This document shows positions 24,302 through 36,228 of a stretch of 64,000 bases of DNA, piece after piece; the stretch's first letter is position 1, and each line of letters starts with the position of its first letter. Source of the DNA: Piromyces finnis. Taxonomy: Eukaryota > Neocallimastigomycota > Neocallimastigomycetes > Neocallimastigales > Neocallimastigaceae. Location: assembly GCA_002104945.1 (NCBI GenBank), contig MCFH01000028.1, forward strand, positions 186,001-250,000, read 5' to 3'. The notes below the pieces were generated by a model. That model searched no databases. It saw only the letters and a list, made by a program, of their open reading frames with translations, and was not told the origin of the DNA. A program made the translations under genes and the position numbers.

Positions 24302-27300
24302 ATGAGTGGGTTGAAATTGAAATCTAATAAACATAAAAGTTTTGAAAACTATACAGGTAAAAAGAAAAAAGGAAATAGCCATAAATAATTAAAAATAAAT
24401 GGTTTTATTAGAATAATAAATTTTAGTGTATATCCTTAAAATTATACTCCAAATTACCATTTCATACTTTTTTTTTTTTCTTGAATAAAATTCTTTTTCA
24501 TTAACCTTGTCTACACTTGTTTATAAAATATATTTATATTGTTGTAACTACATTATATCATTATATTCATTATATATTCATTATATATACTATATATAAC
24601 CTAATTTCAATAAATTCTTAATATAAAACACTTTTTTATTACAAAACTTGATAACCCAACTGGACGAAATAAAATGTCGAAAATAAAAATAATGTATAAA
24701 ATAAAATAATAACTCTTGCATTATATTTATATGAATAATTACAATTAAAATTACAAAAATATTCAATTATTAAATCATTACCTCCATAAAAAATTCAATT
24801 TATATATATATATCCTATACTATTTGGGACTGTTTTTTTTCTTTTTTTTCAATATTTATATACATTATATATAAATATATGTTTTAATTATTTTATATTT
24901 ATCAACCATATAACCATATATGTGGATAATATAATATGTAATACTACAATATTTTTGTTCAACTTTTTTAAATGATAAATAAAAATTTCACCTGTTCTAT
25001 CACACTATCTTTTATACTTCCTCATATTATTGTTGTGTTGAAAATTATTTTTCTTGTTGTCTTTTAAATAATATAATTAAAAATCACTAAAAAAAAATTT
25101 TTAAATTTTGATATCTTCATTTTTATCAATTATATATAATTTCATAAAAAAAAAAAATTTTTTTTATATGAAAAGAAATTGAAATAATACACCCCAAGGA
25201 ACATGTTGAATCGACAATAGAAGCTCATAAAAAATATGTCAATGAATTATACACCATAGAATATGAATTTTCTAATAAGCTGAAACTCCTTTTAGAATAT
25301 TATAAATATCCATTAGAAAATTTGGTAGGAACAAGCAAACAAATTATTAATCAAAAGGAAATAGATTCAATATTTAAGGGTATTAGTGATATCTTTCAAT
25401 TGAGCTGGACTCTATGTGGTGAATTAAAAATTTTAATTCATTCTTACAATCATGGATATTCTAATTACTCTATCGCAGGACTTTTCCAAAAACATGCTAG
25501 ACAAATAAAAGATTGTTATGGAAGATACGCTTCTCGATATCTTTTTTCAATTGTTACCACTCACAATCTAAAGAAAATTAATCCAAATTTTAAAAAATTT
25601 TATAAAACAATAAAAAAAAAGTTTCACCTAAAAAAAGTTGAATTGAAAACGGCTTTTTACCTTCCTATCTATCAAATACAATCCTATTATGATATATTTT
25701 TAAGATTACAAAAAGGTACCACCCCTACCGATAAAAGTTATGAACTGGTTGAGGATGGAAAAGAATTTTTCAATGAATTGTCACTTCTTCTCAAGGAAAG
25801 TATGAAAAGATCTATAAAAATAAAGGAAGTTTATGCCATCCAAAAATCAATCAAAGAATGTCCTACATCCCTCATTCATCCTTACCGTATTCTTTATAAA
25901 CAATTTGAATCTATTACCGATGGTAATGACCCAACTTGTCTCATCCGTTTAGTTTTGTTTGATGACGTTATTGTCATCGCTAAAAAACGAAAACATCATA
26001 AAAGCTATACTTATGATCGTGCTGCTGATTACCATGTAATTCAACTGATTGATTCACCACAAACTGTTCAAGGCTATACCATTACCCTACTTATTCTTTC
26101 CCCCTTCAATGATTATAACGGTGATCCATTTAAAAAAGGAAATAATGGTGACAGCAAAAGTGTTGAAAGTCAGCGTAATGAAGAAGAAATATTAGCCCGT
26201 AGTGAAACTATTTCTAATGAAAAAAAATTCTCAAGATTCTTTTCATGGACCTTCAATCAAAATATTACTCGTTTAACCTTGGTGGCGGAAACAGAAGAAG
26301 GAAAAAATGAAATTTTAACGGCAATTCAAAAGCGGCTAAAACATCTAAAACCAAAGCCATTTGAATTTAATGTACTAGAAGCCATCGATAAATATAATTT
26401 CAAACAATCAATGGCTAATTTACCTCAACAAATATCACCATTACCAGATACATTAGGAATTTCCTTAACAGACGAAATATGTAATTCTCTTTACACCTCC
26501 ATACCAAAACGTTTACGTATTAAACGTAGTCTTACCCTTATTTACTCAATGCAACTTCATGGTTCAAGTTTAAGTACTTTTTACGAAAAAAGTTCCTCGG
26601 GTTATGGAAATGCTCAAATTTTGGTTATTCGCGATGTAGATGATAATATATTTGGAGCCTTTACAAGTGAACCCTTCCGAAAACAAAATGGTTTTTACGG
26701 TAATGGTGAAACCTTTTTATGGAAAGTAGATTCGGGTTCTGAAAAATCTCATAAACGTACTTCGAGTGGTCATATTAATTCTGGTAAGTATTTTTTTTTT
26801 TTTTTTTTTTTTTTAGCATTGTAATAAATTATTGATTTATATTGATGAAAATAAAAAAATAAAAATTGATTTCTTTTTTTTTAAAACCATTTTTAATCAT
26901 TAATTTTTTGACTATATTTTGTATATTGTATATGTATTATAAATTATTGTTATTAATACTAATTTCCATCTTTATCAATGGTAATTTTTAAATAAAGATA
27001 ATAGAAATTCAAAACGGATTAGTTCCATTTTTGATTCATTAAAAAATTCTTTTACACCAATAAATTCATCATCTAATAAAAGAGAAAGTTTATTACGACG
27101 TAGTTTTCAAAATAATATAAATAATATAACTGAAAATAAAAATGATAGTGGTATGGATAATGAAGATACTCAAAGTATCTTTTCTATAGAACGTAAAAGA
27201 TTTTCTAGAATGAAAAGTAATTTCTCTGCTTCAACCAATTCATCGACCCTTTCTTTATCCGGTAATGGTGGTAAAGTAAAACTATTTCTCTGGAAACAAA

Positions 27301-27551
27301 CCAATTATTTCTTTATTAATAGTACAAATGAATATGTTTCTGTTGGCAGTGGTGGTGGAAAATATGGTCTTTGGTTTGACCAACAAATGTTAAATGGTCG
27401 TAGTCAAGTGTGTGAAACATTCCGTAATGAAGTTTTATCCACTTCTGAAGATTTTCAAATTGTTGATATAGAACTTTGGGCTTTCACCACCCAAGTTGAA
27501 AGAGAAGTACTAAGAACAAGACCATCCACTTTTCGTATATCCAAAGAATAA
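24302..27551 (+). CDS. RhoGEF (DH-PH) fused to a TLDc domain
   Basis: Three exons (24302-24356, 25176-26783, 26998-27551) join in phase to 738 residues. Exon 1 is tiny (55 bp) and separated by an 819-bp intron. Residues about 25-240 look like a DH (Dbl homology) domain: VNELYTIEYEFSNKLKLLLE opens helix 1, followed by IFKGISDIFQLSWTLCGELK and several long helices. Residues about 248-410 resemble the paired PH domain (HPYRILYKQFESI, LIRLVLFDDVIVIAKKRK, ending in a helix KNEILTAIQKRLK). Residues about 441-738 are a TLDc domain: LPDTLGISLTDEICNSLYTS, WTL-like LIYSMQLHGSSLSTFYEK, VFGAF-like NIFGAFTSEPF, then GETFLWKV; after a Ser/Asn-rich insertion, VGSGGGKYGLWFDQQMLNG and VDIELWAF. TLDc proteins (OXR1, TBC1D24, NCOA7) are linked to oxidative stress and V-ATPase. 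The fusion suggests a Rho/Rac/Cdc42 activator with a TLDc output module; this is inference. Confidence 0.82.
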
Positions 27552-27591
27552 AAAAAATAGATATTTTATAGATTTTATAGATTTTTAGATT

Positions 27592-27641
<50 letters not shown>

Positions 27642-28004
27642 CCTTTTATCGTAATTAAATAATATTTTTTGAAAATGAAGAAGAATAAAATAATTTTATT
27701 ATACTCTTTGATAATTTAAATAGGATTAAAAATTAAATATTATTGTATTTTTCTTTCCTCCTATTCTATATATTTATATATAGTGTTTTGCAATAAGTTT
27801 TTTTTATAATAATAAATATAAAAATAAAAAAAAAAAATAAAAAAATAAAAAAAAAGAAATAAAAAACTAAAAAATAAAAATAATTATATATATATAATAT
27901 ATGTATTTATATTCAAACGATAAATAATAAATAAATGATTATTATTGTTATTGTTATTGCTACTATTATAATTAATTAATTTATATGGAAATAAAGACTT
28001 GATC

Positions 28005-28037
<33 letters not shown>

Positions 28038-28448
28038 TACTTTTATTTTATTTATTTATTTTTAATTTAGTATAGTATATATATTTATATTTTTTTTTTT
28101 ATATTATTATTATTTATTTATATATATTTATTTTTTATTTATTTATTGTTTATATTTTTTTGGTGTGTATGTGTGTATTTTTTTTTTTTTAGCTTTATTT
28201 TTTTTTTTTTTTTTTTTTTTAATTTTCTTTTTATATTAATTTATTTGCTTAGTATTGTTATTGTTATATTGTTTTATGAGGTTAATTTTAATTATTTTTT
28301 TTTTTTTCATTGCTTACTAACTACTAATTTAAAAAAAAATAAAAAAAAAAGTTATATATAATGATGATATATAATATTAAGGAATAAAAAAAATAATTAT
28401 TTTAAACTATTATTATGGAAGTGAAGATGATGTGATGAGAGAGTAAAA

Positions 28449-28483
<35 letters not shown>

Positions 28484-28699
28484 AATAGTTATTATTAATT
28501 TTATAATGACGAATATGGTGTTATTTGTAGTTATAATGAGTTTATATTGATTCTTTTCTTCTTCTTCTTTTTTTTTTTTTTTTTCTTTCTTTCTTTTTTT
28601 TTTTATTTATATATAGAATATATAGAATAATAAAAAAAAAAAAAAAAAAGGAATTAAATATTCGTTTTCATATAACTATATATTTTCTTCTTTCATTTG

Positions 28700-28737
<38 letters not shown>

Positions 28738-28784
28738 AAATGAATAAAATATTAGAAGAAAAAAAAATTTAAATTTATTTATTT
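27552..28784. other. Convergent low-complexity spacer
   Basis: 3' ends of two convergent genes face each other across T runs, (TA)n and (TTA)n. The run of Phe-rich open frame near 28146-28361 is encoded by poly-T and is not a gene. Confidence 0.6.
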
Positions 28785-31700
28785 TTAAAATTCGCTTTTT
28801 CCGCGATGTCTAGAGTAACTAAATGTGGAGGCATTACTTGGTGGTGGATTAGCAAAGTATCCACTGGTTGATCTTGGACTGAAACTTGAATTGGATGGAG
28901 ATGATCTTTGACCAAATCCAAAGCTATTAGAAGATGTTGATTTAGCTAAACCAAATTTATTTGAACCTAAGGTTAATGGAGAAATTGATTTCTTATTTGG
29001 ATCAGCTTGTATATTTTGACCGAATAAATTGCCATTTGAATTACCATTATCATTCTTAAATAAAGAATCGGTATTTGAAGCAGCAGCAGAAGAACTGAAC
29101 CATTGATTACCATTATTAGCATTGTTATTCTTGAATAAGGAATCAGCAAAAGTATTATTGCTATTGGTATTTAAGTTATTACGGTTACTTGCTGTACTAG
29201 ATTTTCTTTCTACAGTATCAAATCCCCAACCATTACTACTGGTATTGGTTGTATTGCTACTCCAATTAGTGAAACCCCAATCATTATCTGATTTTTTATC
29301 TGACTTGGAAGCTGATTGTGGTGACTTAATATTATTCCAACCATCAAATGAAACGTTAGAATTTTGAACTGGAGTAGTGGTTGGTGGTGGTATAAAACTT
29401 TGGTTATTATTAATTGGACTCTTAGATTCAACTTGTTTTGGTGCAAATAAGTTGTTGGTGGTATTAGTGGTTTCTGGTTTTTGATCAAAAGTCATGAAAT
29501 TATCAGTATCCCAACCATTAATGTTCCAGCCGTCATTTGCATTATTTTCTCCTCCAAAATCAAATGGAATGCTATCATTAGAAACTGGTTCTGGATTCTT
29601 TGGTGGCTCTTCAACCTTTGGCTTTACAGGTGATTCTGGCTTTGGAGCTGGTGATACTTCTTGATTTGGTTTATTTTCTGGTATATCTTTAATTTCTGAA
29701 AAGTCCCAGTTATCTGTAAATCCCCATCCATCATTATCATTGCTTGGTGGATCTGGGAAAGTTAAATCTGGAAGTTGATTATCTTGAGCTGGGGCTTGAA
29801 CTGGAATAACTTCTGGAACTTGAGCTTCTGGAACAGGGGCTACAACTTCATTTGGAATAATTTCTGAACCTGGTATAGTTAAACCTGGAATTGGAGCAGA
29901 AATTTCAGGGGTAGGCATCGTGTAACTTGATGCTTCAGGAACTGAACTTTCTGAAACAATATTATTTTGGTTTAATGGTTCTGAGGATGGAATAGGGAAT
30001 TCTGGAGCTGGTGGATTAGAAATGCTTGTAAATTGTTCTGGAGATGGAATGGTGAATTCTGGAGCTGGTGGGTTAGAAACACTTGTCAATGGTTCTGGTT
30101 GAGTTGGTTCTGGAATATCAAATGGAATATTATCAGTTTTAAGAGCATCCATATCCCATGCTCCGAAACCATCATTATTGGTGGATTCTGGCATATCAAA
30201 TGGAATTGAATCATTCTTAATAGCATCCATATCCCAAGCACCCATAGAAACATCATTATTTACTTCTGGAATAATTGGAATTTCAGAATTATTAATAGTT
30301 GTTGTTGTATTTTGAACTTGAATTACTGGTTCATTGGAGAAAGGCATTTGAAGTTGTTGAGTTGGTGATGGTAATGGTGATGGAGCAGAAGTCATAAAGA
30401 ACATATCCTTTACTTCTGGATTGAAATATTGTTCAACTCCTTGTTGTGGTGGTAATGCTTCAGTTTGAACTTCTGGTACTACTTCTTGTTTACCAACTTC
30501 AATTTCAGTATTATTTATAGGAATTGATTCAAGAACTGGTTCTTGCTTTTCAACTACTTCATTGTTGAATACAGGAATTGATTCAAGAACTGGTTCTTGC
30601 TTTTCAACTACTTCATTGTTGAATACAGGAATTGATTCAAGAACTGGTTCTTGCTTTTCAACTACTTCATTGTTGAATACAGGAATTGATTCAAGAATTG
30701 GTTCTTGCTTTTCAACAACTTCATTATTGAATACAGGAACTGGTTCAAAAGCTGGTTCTTGCTTTTCAACTTCAATATTATTGTTCTTTATTTCTGGAAC
30801 GATTTCTTGAACTGGTTCTTGAATATATTCTTGTTCTTCATTATCATCTTCTTTTTCTTCGACCTGTTCTCCATCTTCACCTTCATAGTCAAATTCACTT
30901 TCTTCAGAATCAGTTTCATTATCAGAAAGAGCATCAAGGCTTCTTAACTTACTACGGTATTTCTTAACCTTTTCTTCCATATCGTATAAGCACATGAGTA
31001 AATCTTCATGCTCTTTTTCAATATTTTCATTTTCTAATTTAAGTTCATTTATTTCTTCTTTGTATGTTTCTATTGCTTCAGCAGTTGCACCTTCATTTTG
31101 TTTTGCAATATTTTCGGTCACACGAATTTGTGGTTCTATTTCACTTCTTAATTTGGTTTCTAATTCTAATCTTATTTCTGGTTCTAACAATTGCTTTAAT
31201 TCTTCTGTAACCTTGTCACGAATTTCTTCAGTTAATGAGAATTCTAAATTCATCTTAACTTCTGGTTCTAATGCTTGTCTCAATTCTTGAGTAACCTTAT
31301 CTCTGCATTCATCAGCATACATTCTTTCTAAATTCATCTTAATTTCTGGTTCTAAAGATTGTCTTAATTCTTGAGAAATTCTTTCCTTACATTCAGCAGC
31401 ATAAGTTTGTTCTAAATTCATTTTTATTTCTGGTTCTAATGTTTGTTTTAATTCTTCGGCAATCTTTTCTCTGCATTCATCAGCATACATTCTTTCCAAA
31501 TTCATTTTAACCTCAGATTCTAAAGATTGTTTCAATTCTTGATAAATCTTATCACGGATTTCATCGGAGAATTTTTGTTCTAATGAAGATTTAACTTCTG
31601 GTTCTAAAGTTTGTTGTAAATCTTGAATAACCTTTTCACGACATTCTTCAGTAAACATAAATTCCAAGTTCATTTTAACTTCTGGTTCTAAAGCTTGTTG

Positions 31701-34700
31701 TAATTCTTGTGTAACCTTTTCACGACATTCTTCAGTAAGCATAAATTCTAAATTCATTTTAACTTCTGGTTCTAAAGCTTGCTTTAATTCTTGAGAAACC
31801 TTTTCACGACATTCCTCTGTAAATCTTTGTTCTAAGGAAGCTTTAACTTCACCTGAAAGTCTATCTTCTAATTCCTTAATTACGGATTCTTTCATTTCTT
31901 CTTCAATTTTGCTACGAACCTCTGATTGAAGAGCATCTCTTAATTCAGTAGAAATACTCTCAACCATTTCTGCTTCACGTTCATTTCTAATTTCTGATTT
32001 AACTTGGTGTTCAACTTTTTCTTTTATTTCTTCTTCAAATTCACTTCTTAAATTTTCCTTTATTATAGGTTCAAATTCTTCCTTTAATTGACGTTCTAAA
32101 TTCATCATAATTTCTGGCTTAAGAGCTTCTCTTAATTCTTGTGTAATCTTTTCTCTACATTCTTCTGAATACCTTTGTTCTAATGAATTCTTAACATCAT
32201 CTGTAAGTTTTGGTTCCAATTCTGAAATTATTTCATCCTTAATTTTTTCTTCATAGATTGGTCTCAATTCTCTTTCTAATGAAATCTTTACTTGTTCCTC
32301 GAGACTTTCTCTTAATTCTGCAGTTAATTTTGCTAAAATTTCTGGCTTATATTCTTCACGTATTTCATCTTCAATACTACCCTTTAATTCTTCTTCTAAG
32401 GAACCACGAAGTTCACTATTGAGATCAGCTAAAACCTTTGGCTCACAAATAACTCTTAATTCTTGTTCAACAGCTGCCTTAATTTCATCATTAAGGAAAG
32501 TACGTTTTTCCTTTTCAAGCTTAACCTTTAATGCTTTAGCTTGTTTTTCCCATGCATCTTGTTTTTCCTTGTAGTCCTTTTCCCAACGTTCTTTTTCTTC
32601 TTGCATATCACTTTCCAATTCGACCTTTAAGTCTTCCCATTCTAATGCTTCACGCTTAACTCTAGTTTCTTCCCATAATTCATCAATATCCCATTGAAGA
32701 GAACCTAAGAGTGGACAAGCAGTACGGCATTCTGGTGAAATTAAAGAATCATCGATTTCACAAACTTCCAAGGATGATTGGTGTCTGTAAAGAATATACC
32801 ATTTATTACTTATAGTTTTATTTAACGAGTTAGTTGGTAGACCCTTAAGATTGATAAAACTATGAATTGGCTTATCTAACTTCCAACCTATAGCATAGTC
32901 AAATTGAACACCATCAAAATTAAATGGACAATCGCAGTAAAATTTGAAAGCTTGAGTAGATTTAGTGAGATTAGATCTTAATTTAATTGGCGATTGAACT
33001 TCATCTTCTTTTACTAATGGGGAAGATAAATGGAAACTAAAAAGCATTGATTCATTATTCTTATACGCGATTAAACATTTTAACTTTTCATCCCATTTCC
33101 AAAGTGTCTTACGACCTAAATTTAATTCATGTAAAACATTTAAATTAAAGGTATCTAAAATTTGAATGCATCTGTTTTTATTGCTGCCAACGATTAAAAT
33201 AGAATCAACACCAAATTTGTTATTATAGCATGCAAATTCCAATGAATTAATTGGTTTTGCGGATCCAACTGGTTTTCTACCCTTTTTATAATGAACTGGT
33301 GAGAAATAAAAGAATGGTAATTGGAAATCACCAATTTCATTCATATTCCATAATCTAACTAAACCATCTTCACCGCCAGTAGCTAAAATAGAACCATCAG
33401 TGTTAAATGCAAGACATCTAACATCACATCCATGTTCTAATTTAACGGCTTTAATACCGAGTTTAAGCCTATTATCACGATCTTGTTCCTTCTTTTGAAT
33501 AATCTTTCTTCTACGTTTTTCTCTCTTCTTTTCCTTTCTTCTACGTCTACGTTCCTTCTTTTTCTTTTTCATTTCTTCATCCGAAGATGAGGATGAAGAA
33601 GAGGATGAATCACTAGATTCTGATTCTTCTTCAGAATCTTCTTCATCTGCATTAATCTTTCTCTTCCAAAGATTATCTTCAATGTTAAAGTAAAGAGCAC
33701 ATTTCATGTTGGTACCAACAACAAATGAATTTGGATTATTTGGTTGGAAAGAAGCACAATAAATTTGATATTCATTACTTTTGATGGCCATAATAATAGT
33801 ACAGAAATCGGAAGAAAGTTTTCCATTTTCAAATATATCTTTACTTTCATCAAATTCATGAACAATAATTACACCTTCTTCATCAATACTTAAAAGTCTA
33901 GTATACTTATTTTCTATTGTAGTAATATCAATGTGAATGATATTACTTGAATGACCACCAAGAACAAACTTAAATTTCTTTTGTTCTTGAATAACATGGA
34001 TATTCTTACCATCAATATAACAAACGTACTTATTATTTTTATCAATAACTATTGAAGATGAAACGTTATTAGTATAAGCTTCTAAGGATTCTGAGGACTT
34101 ACTTATAAGATTAAATGGTAAATCCTTTGAAGATAAAGGACTAAATAAGTAATCATCATCTTTTAAGAAATCATATTCTACAGTAGTAGCTGGTAATCTT
34201 ACACCATCTGGAATTCTATCTTTTTGTCTATAAATTGGTCTACGTTGATCAGGTTCAGTTAAAATTGATGAATCCTTTACCTTGATTTCTTTGGTTTGTA
34301 ATCCAACATCTTCTTTTTCTACAGTAGTAACTTCATCAATAGTTTGAACTCCTTGATCTGAGGTTTCAACAGGTGTAGCATTTGGAGTATTTTCAGTTTC
34401 TTTATCAACAACTTCTTCAGTTATTTCTGTCATTGTTGAATTTTCAACCATCTCTGGTTTTGCTGAACCATCAGTATAACCATAGCCATAGCCATAGCCA
34501 TATCCACAGTTATAACCATATTGAGCATAATATGAAGCATATTGTTCGTTACTATATTGTGGGTTTCCGTTAGCATCAACTGTAGTTGCATATTGTGGGT
34601 TTCCATTAGCATCAACTGTGGTTGCATATTGTGGGTTTCCGTTAGCATCAACTGTAGTTGCATATTGTGGATTTCCATTAGCATCAACTGTAGTTGCATA

Positions 34701-36228
34701 TTGTGGGTTTCCATTAGCATCAACTGTAGTTGCATATTGTGGATTTCCGTTAGCATCAACTGTAGTCATATATTGTTGATCAGCATAGGTTTGTTGTTCA
34801 ACAGGACTAACATAAGACATTTGTTGATCTGTTGGAATAGCATAAAGTTGTTGTTCATCTGGGTTAATGTAAGATGATTGTTGTTCAGTAGTAACAGTAT
34901 TTGTTTGTTGTTCTTCAACAGTATTAATTGTAGATGGTTGTTGTTCAACAGGACTAATATAAGATGATGGTTGTTCGATATTTGCTTGTTGTTCTTCAAT
35001 AGTATTAATTGTAGATGGTTGTTCAACAGGACTAATATAAGATGATGGTTGTTCGATATTTGCTTGTTGTTCTTCAATAGTATTAATTGTAGATGGTTGT
35101 TGTTCAACAGGACTAATATAAAATGATGTTTGATCAATATTTGTTTGTTGTTGTTCAACTGAATTAATTAAAGAAATTGGTTGTTCCACTACAGGACTAA
35201 TATATAATTGTTGTTGTTGTTGTTGTTGTTCAATTGATATAGTATTAGTTTGGGCTGGTTGTTCAGCATTACTAGTTTGAGCTGGTTGTGATTGTTGTTG
35301 TTGAGTTTCTTCAACATCAGGGTTAATGGTATCATGAGTTTCTATCAATTGAGTATGGCATTTCAAGTTATTAAATATTGAAAATTATAAAAATATATAG
35401 ATAGATAGATAGATAGATTATTCATGTTATTATATTATTCAATAAAGGATTCATTAAAAAAAAATAATAATAATTTTATTTGCTTTATCTTGTATTTAAA
35501 TTTCATATCCAAATATTTATTTTTTTTTTTTTTAAAATAGTATTTTATTAATGTTTCTTTTTATAATTTGTAATTATCACAATAGACATATTTATATTAC
35601 CTAAATTAGCTGGAATAATTTCTGGAGAAGGAATTAATGTTTCAGTTGTAATTGATGTTTTCTTATCTTCCTTCTTCTTTGAATTATGTATATTTTCTGA
35701 TTCTTTGTCGAAACGACCTATCTGTGAGTTTGAAAATTTCTTAGCCTTATTACGAGATTTTCTTCCTCTTGTATATGTTGATGGTGCTTTTGGTGTATCA
35801 TATAAAGAATTATTAGAAGGAGGTGGATTAGTACCACTTAAAGATAATGAGTACAATGTTGGACTTATAATTTCATTATCCTTTGGAGGAGCAGATAATG
35901 TATCATTATTAGTATTTGTTGAGAGCTTATCATTTTCACTATCTTTTGGTGGACCATTTGTTTTATCATTTATATTTGTATTAGTTGGAAATGGTTTATT
36001 ATCAGAAGGTGGTAAACTATATGAAATAGGACTAGTCATGTCACTATCTTTTGGTGGGCCACTTAAAAGTGAAGGTTCATGGGTAATTGGTGATTCTTGA
36101 TGTAATTCTTTAGTATTTGAATCGTTTGTATGTGAGGTTTGGTTTGTTAGTTCATGTGTAGATGGTGATTCATCTTCATCAGATTCACTCCATGGCTCAG
36201 CCATGAAATTTAAATCTATATCATCCAT
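28785..36228 (-). CDS. Giant EDC4/Ge-1-like scaffold: WD40, coiled coil, GW repeats
   Basis: Two long frames form one gene: exon 1 at 35601-36228 and exon 2 at 28785-35341, joined by a 259-bp intron. The donor after PANL and the acceptor before ETHDTINP match in phase, and exon 2 has no ATG of its own near its 5' end (it opens at TTG). The product is 2394 residues. Order: Ser/Pro/Asn-rich N-terminus; Gln-rich part with six 12-residue VDANGNPQYATT repeats (~400-470); WD40-type region (~600-1000; VLGGHSSNIIHIDI, then CDVRCLAFNTDGSILATGGE, DGLVRLW) interrupted by an acidic/Ser and Lys/Arg insertion; long coiled coil (~1110-1650) with 28-residue repeats; four to five 18-residue repeats; and a C-terminal ~480 residues rich in GW/WG. 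WD40 followed by a helical domain is the EDC4/Ge-1/VARICOSE plan of mRNA decapping scaffolds in P-bodies. This is architecture-level evidence, so other WD40 scaffolds remain possible. Confidence 0.62.
30530..30765. repeat. 54-bp coding tandem repeat (18 residues)
   Basis: About four and a half copies encode EKQEP(V/I)LESIP(V)FNNEVV. Copies are nearly identical at DNA level, which suggests recent expansion inside the gene. Confidence 0.9.
31150..31830. repeat. 84-bp coding repeat (28-residue coiled-coil unit)
   Basis: Eight contiguous units encode variants of TEECREKVTQEL(K/Q)QALEPEV followed by KMNLE. Twenty-eight residues is four heptads, so the repeat keeps coiled-coil register. Units are diverged, so this array is older than the neighbouring 54-bp and 36-bp arrays. 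More degenerate units continue upstream in the protein. Confidence 0.88.
34555..34770. repeat. 36-bp coding tandem repeat, six copies
   Basis: Six units encode VDANGNPQYATT. They differ only at a few synonymous positions, mainly GGG/GGA and CCG/CCA. There are no spacers, so this is not a CRISPR array. Confidence 0.95.

Noticed and set aside
28146-28361. Phe-rich 71-codon frame
   Set aside because: Made of poly-T tracts in a convergent spacer.
30562-31290. Plus-strand frames with repeated NTGIDSRTGSCF-type text
   Set aside because: Antisense of the coding repeats in the EDC4-like gene.
34555-34770. Regular 36-bp repeats considered as a CRISPR array
   Set aside because: No spacers, continuous coding frame, eukaryotic context.
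34382-35158. Frames on both strands with CxLWVSI or MQLQLM repeats
   Set aside because: Out-of-frame readings of the 36-bp repeat and Gln-rich region.
35548-36228. Separate 226-residue gene upstream of the WD40 gene
   Set aside because: A phase-matched donor at its end and the missing ATG of the downstream frame show it is exon 1 of the same gene.
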